From an uncultured Succinatimonas sp. (GTDB lineage: Bacteria > Pseudomonadota > Gammaproteobacteria > Enterobacterales > Succinivibrionaceae), in contig CALFLJ010000092.1 in assembly GCA_937880335.1 (NCBI GenBank), positions 1 to 6,164 of the forward strand: a stretch of 6,164 bases of DNA, written 5' to 3'. The position numbers and the translations under genes are program-made. Below, piece after piece: positions 4,840-6,164 of this stretch. The notes beneath the pieces were generated by a model. The model did not search any database. It was not told the origin of the DNA and saw only the letters and a program-made list of their open reading frames with translations. Positions within the stretch are counted from its first letter, which is position 1. Each line of letters opens with the position of its first letter.

Positions 4840-6164
4840 ATGCAAAAGAGATCATACGATATAAGAGGAATGTCCTGTGCAGCTTGTGTAAGTAATATCG
4901 AGCGTGCAGTTAAAGCTATACCTGGCGTAAGCGAGGTTAATGTTATGTTGATGAAAAATCGTATGACTTTAATTGCAGATGAGAATCTTGTTAAAGATGA
5001 CATGATTGAAAACGCCGTAAAAAATGCAGGTTATGGAGCCTGTCCGGTATCAGATGCTAAAGAAAGTTTAAAATCTGATGATAAAGAGGCTTTAAAACAG
5101 AAAACACAGCTTATTTTAAGTGTTATTTTAACCTTGGCTTTGATGATTTTATCAATGACCGACCTTATAAAGATTAACGCTTTATCTAAAGCTGTAACTG
5201 AAGCTTTTTTAACTTTAGGCGTTATGTTTTTTCAGCGCAAGTATTTCATAAGTGCCTATAGAGCTTTATTACACAAGAATTTCAATATGGATACCTTAGT
5301 AAGTTTAGGCTCCATATCCTCTGTAATATTTTCTATAATCTCGCTTGTAAAACTAGATGCTTCTATGGATTCTCACGTGCTTATGCACGATTTCCCTCTG
5401 TATTTTGAATCTGCCGCAGGAATTTTAACTTTTGTTGCGGTGGGCAAATATTTTGAAGAAAGATGTAAGATTAAAACGTCTGATGCTGTTTTAAAGCTCT
5501 ATGATCTTGCCCCTAAATTTGTGAATGTAAAGAGAGGGGAAAAAGAGATTTTAGTACCACTTGATGAGGTTAAATTAGCGGATCTTGTTTTAGTCAAGGC
5601 CGGAGAGCAGATAGGTATTGACGGTGTTGTCGTAGAGGGGAGTGGGTATTGTGATGAAAGTGCTCTCTCAGGTGAAAGTGCCCCTGTAAAAAAAGAGATT
5701 GGCTCTAAGATTTTATCCTCAAGTGTTTTGATTGAAGGCTTTTTAAAGGTTGAAGCTCAAGCTGTAGGTGAAAATACCACGTTGTCTAAGATTATATCTT
5801 TAGTAGATGATGCAGCCAATCATAAAGCACCAATTTCAAGAATTGCAGATAAGGTGGCCTCCTATTTTGTTCCCTCTGTAATGACTATATCTTTATTAAC
5901 CTTTATTTCATGGTTTTTCCTGCTTGGAGCAACTTTTGATGCTGCTATAAATTTTGCTATAAGTGTATTGGTTGTATCATGCCCATGTGCTTTAGGCCTA
6001 GCTACCCCTGTTGCGATTATGGCAGGAACAGGAAAGGCCGCCTCACATGGAATTTTATTTAAAACTCCAGAAACTTTGGAGAATCTTAAAAACGCTACAG
6101 CATTTGTTTTTGATAAGACCGGAACTTTGACCTATGGTCATATGAGAGTAAATAGAATTATTTC
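4840..6164 (+). CDS. copA: P1B-1 copper-exporting ATPase, CopA type (C-terminal part beyond window)
   Basis: Inner-membrane Cu+ exporting P-type ATPase; 441 complete codons are visible. Residues 6-70 form one heavy-metal-associated domain with the metal-binding GMSCAAC (Cys13, Cys16); E. coli CopA has two such domains. Membrane segments lie near 89-109, 117-136, 151-171, 187-206, 341-364 and 369-392. The actuator loop carries SGES (277-280), a normal variant of TGES in copper pumps. CPCALGLATP (381-390) in the sixth visible segment is the P1B-1 signature that separates it from the upstream Zn/Cd-class pump. Asp425 in DKTGTLT is the phosphorylated residue. The ATP-binding domain and the last two membrane segments, which would carry the remaining copper ligands, lie outside the window. 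The start ATG follows AGGTG (4831-4835) with a 4-nt gap, and the protein begins just before the metal-binding domain, as is usual. It has its own upstream region and is separated from the first ATPase by a terminator, so copper and zinc/cadmium responses are probably controlled separately. Confidence 0.93.
   Translation, partial: MQKRSYDIRGMSCAACVSNIERAVKAIPGVSEVNVMLMKNRMTLIADENLVKDDMIENAVKNAGYGACPVSDAKESLKSDDKEALKQKTQLILSVILTLALMILSMTDLIKINALSKAVTEAFLTLGVMFFQRKYFISAYRALLHKNFNMDTLVSLGSISSVIFSIISLVKLDASMDSHVLMHDFPLYFESAAGILTFVAVGKYFEERCKIKTSDAVLKLYDLAPKFVNVKRGEKEILVPLDEVKLADLVLVKAGEQIGIDGVVVEGSGYCDESALSGESAPVKKEIGSKILSSSVLIEGFLKVEAQAVGENTTLSKIISLVDDAANHKAPISRIADKVASYFVPSVMTISLLTFISWFFLLGATFDAAINFAISVLVVSCPCALGLATPVAIMAGTGKAASHGILFKTPETLENLKNATAFVFDKTGTLTYGHMRVNRII

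Noticed and set aside
4818..5003. Short open frame on the minus strand over the start of copA
   Set aside because: It is antisense to the conserved CxxC metal-binding domain and has no supporting signal.
5668..5679. SGES instead of TGES in the copper ATPase actuator loop as a defect
   Set aside because: Ser-Gly-Glu is a common natural variant in copper-transporting P1B-1 ATPases, and the catalytic Glu is present.

Overview
The window reads as a low-GC (clearly AT-rich) gammaproteobacterial chromosome segment. The strongest taxonomic hint is a DnaT-type primosome domain at the left edge, a family I know mainly from gammaproteobacteria. The AT-rich codon use and the gene content would fit an anaerobic gut lineage such as Succinivibrionaceae, but that placement is inference. 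I see no rRNA, tRNA, CRISPR array, insertion sequence or phage gene.

Left third, minus strand: a D-2-hydroxyacid dehydrogenase (500-1453) is followed one base later by a DnaT-like protein that starts with GTG (498) and runs off the left edge. They look like one transcript. A 237-base divergent region (1454-1690) separates them from a plus-strand gene (1691-2419). That gene encodes a 242-residue protein which I read as a degenerate Fic-fold protein. The place of the Fic catalytic motif is recognisable, but its histidine and the arginine-containing end are replaced.

Right two thirds, plus strand: two heavy-metal P-type ATPases lie in tandem, each with its own control region. The first (2599-4470) is a P1B-2 (Zn/Cd/Pb class) exporter with all catalytic motifs but no N-terminal metal-binding domain. 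Just upstream is a compact, readable control region: an AT-rich tract, a -35/-10 pair with a perfect TATAAT, and two TGA-N8-TCA dyads 39 bp apart that share a 17-bp direct repeat. These resemble operators of ArsR/SmtB-family metal sensors. The second dyad contains an in-frame ATG (2563) that would be a false start; the probable start is 2599. A strong hairpin terminator follows the gene. A 369-base gap then leads to the second ATPase (4840 to the right edge), a P1B-1 copper exporter (CopA type) with one N-terminal CxxC domain, cut off after its phosphorylation motif.

Together the right side is a metal-export locus (divalent metal plus copper). No metal-sensor regulator gene is present in the window, so the protein that reads the operators must be encoded elsewhere.
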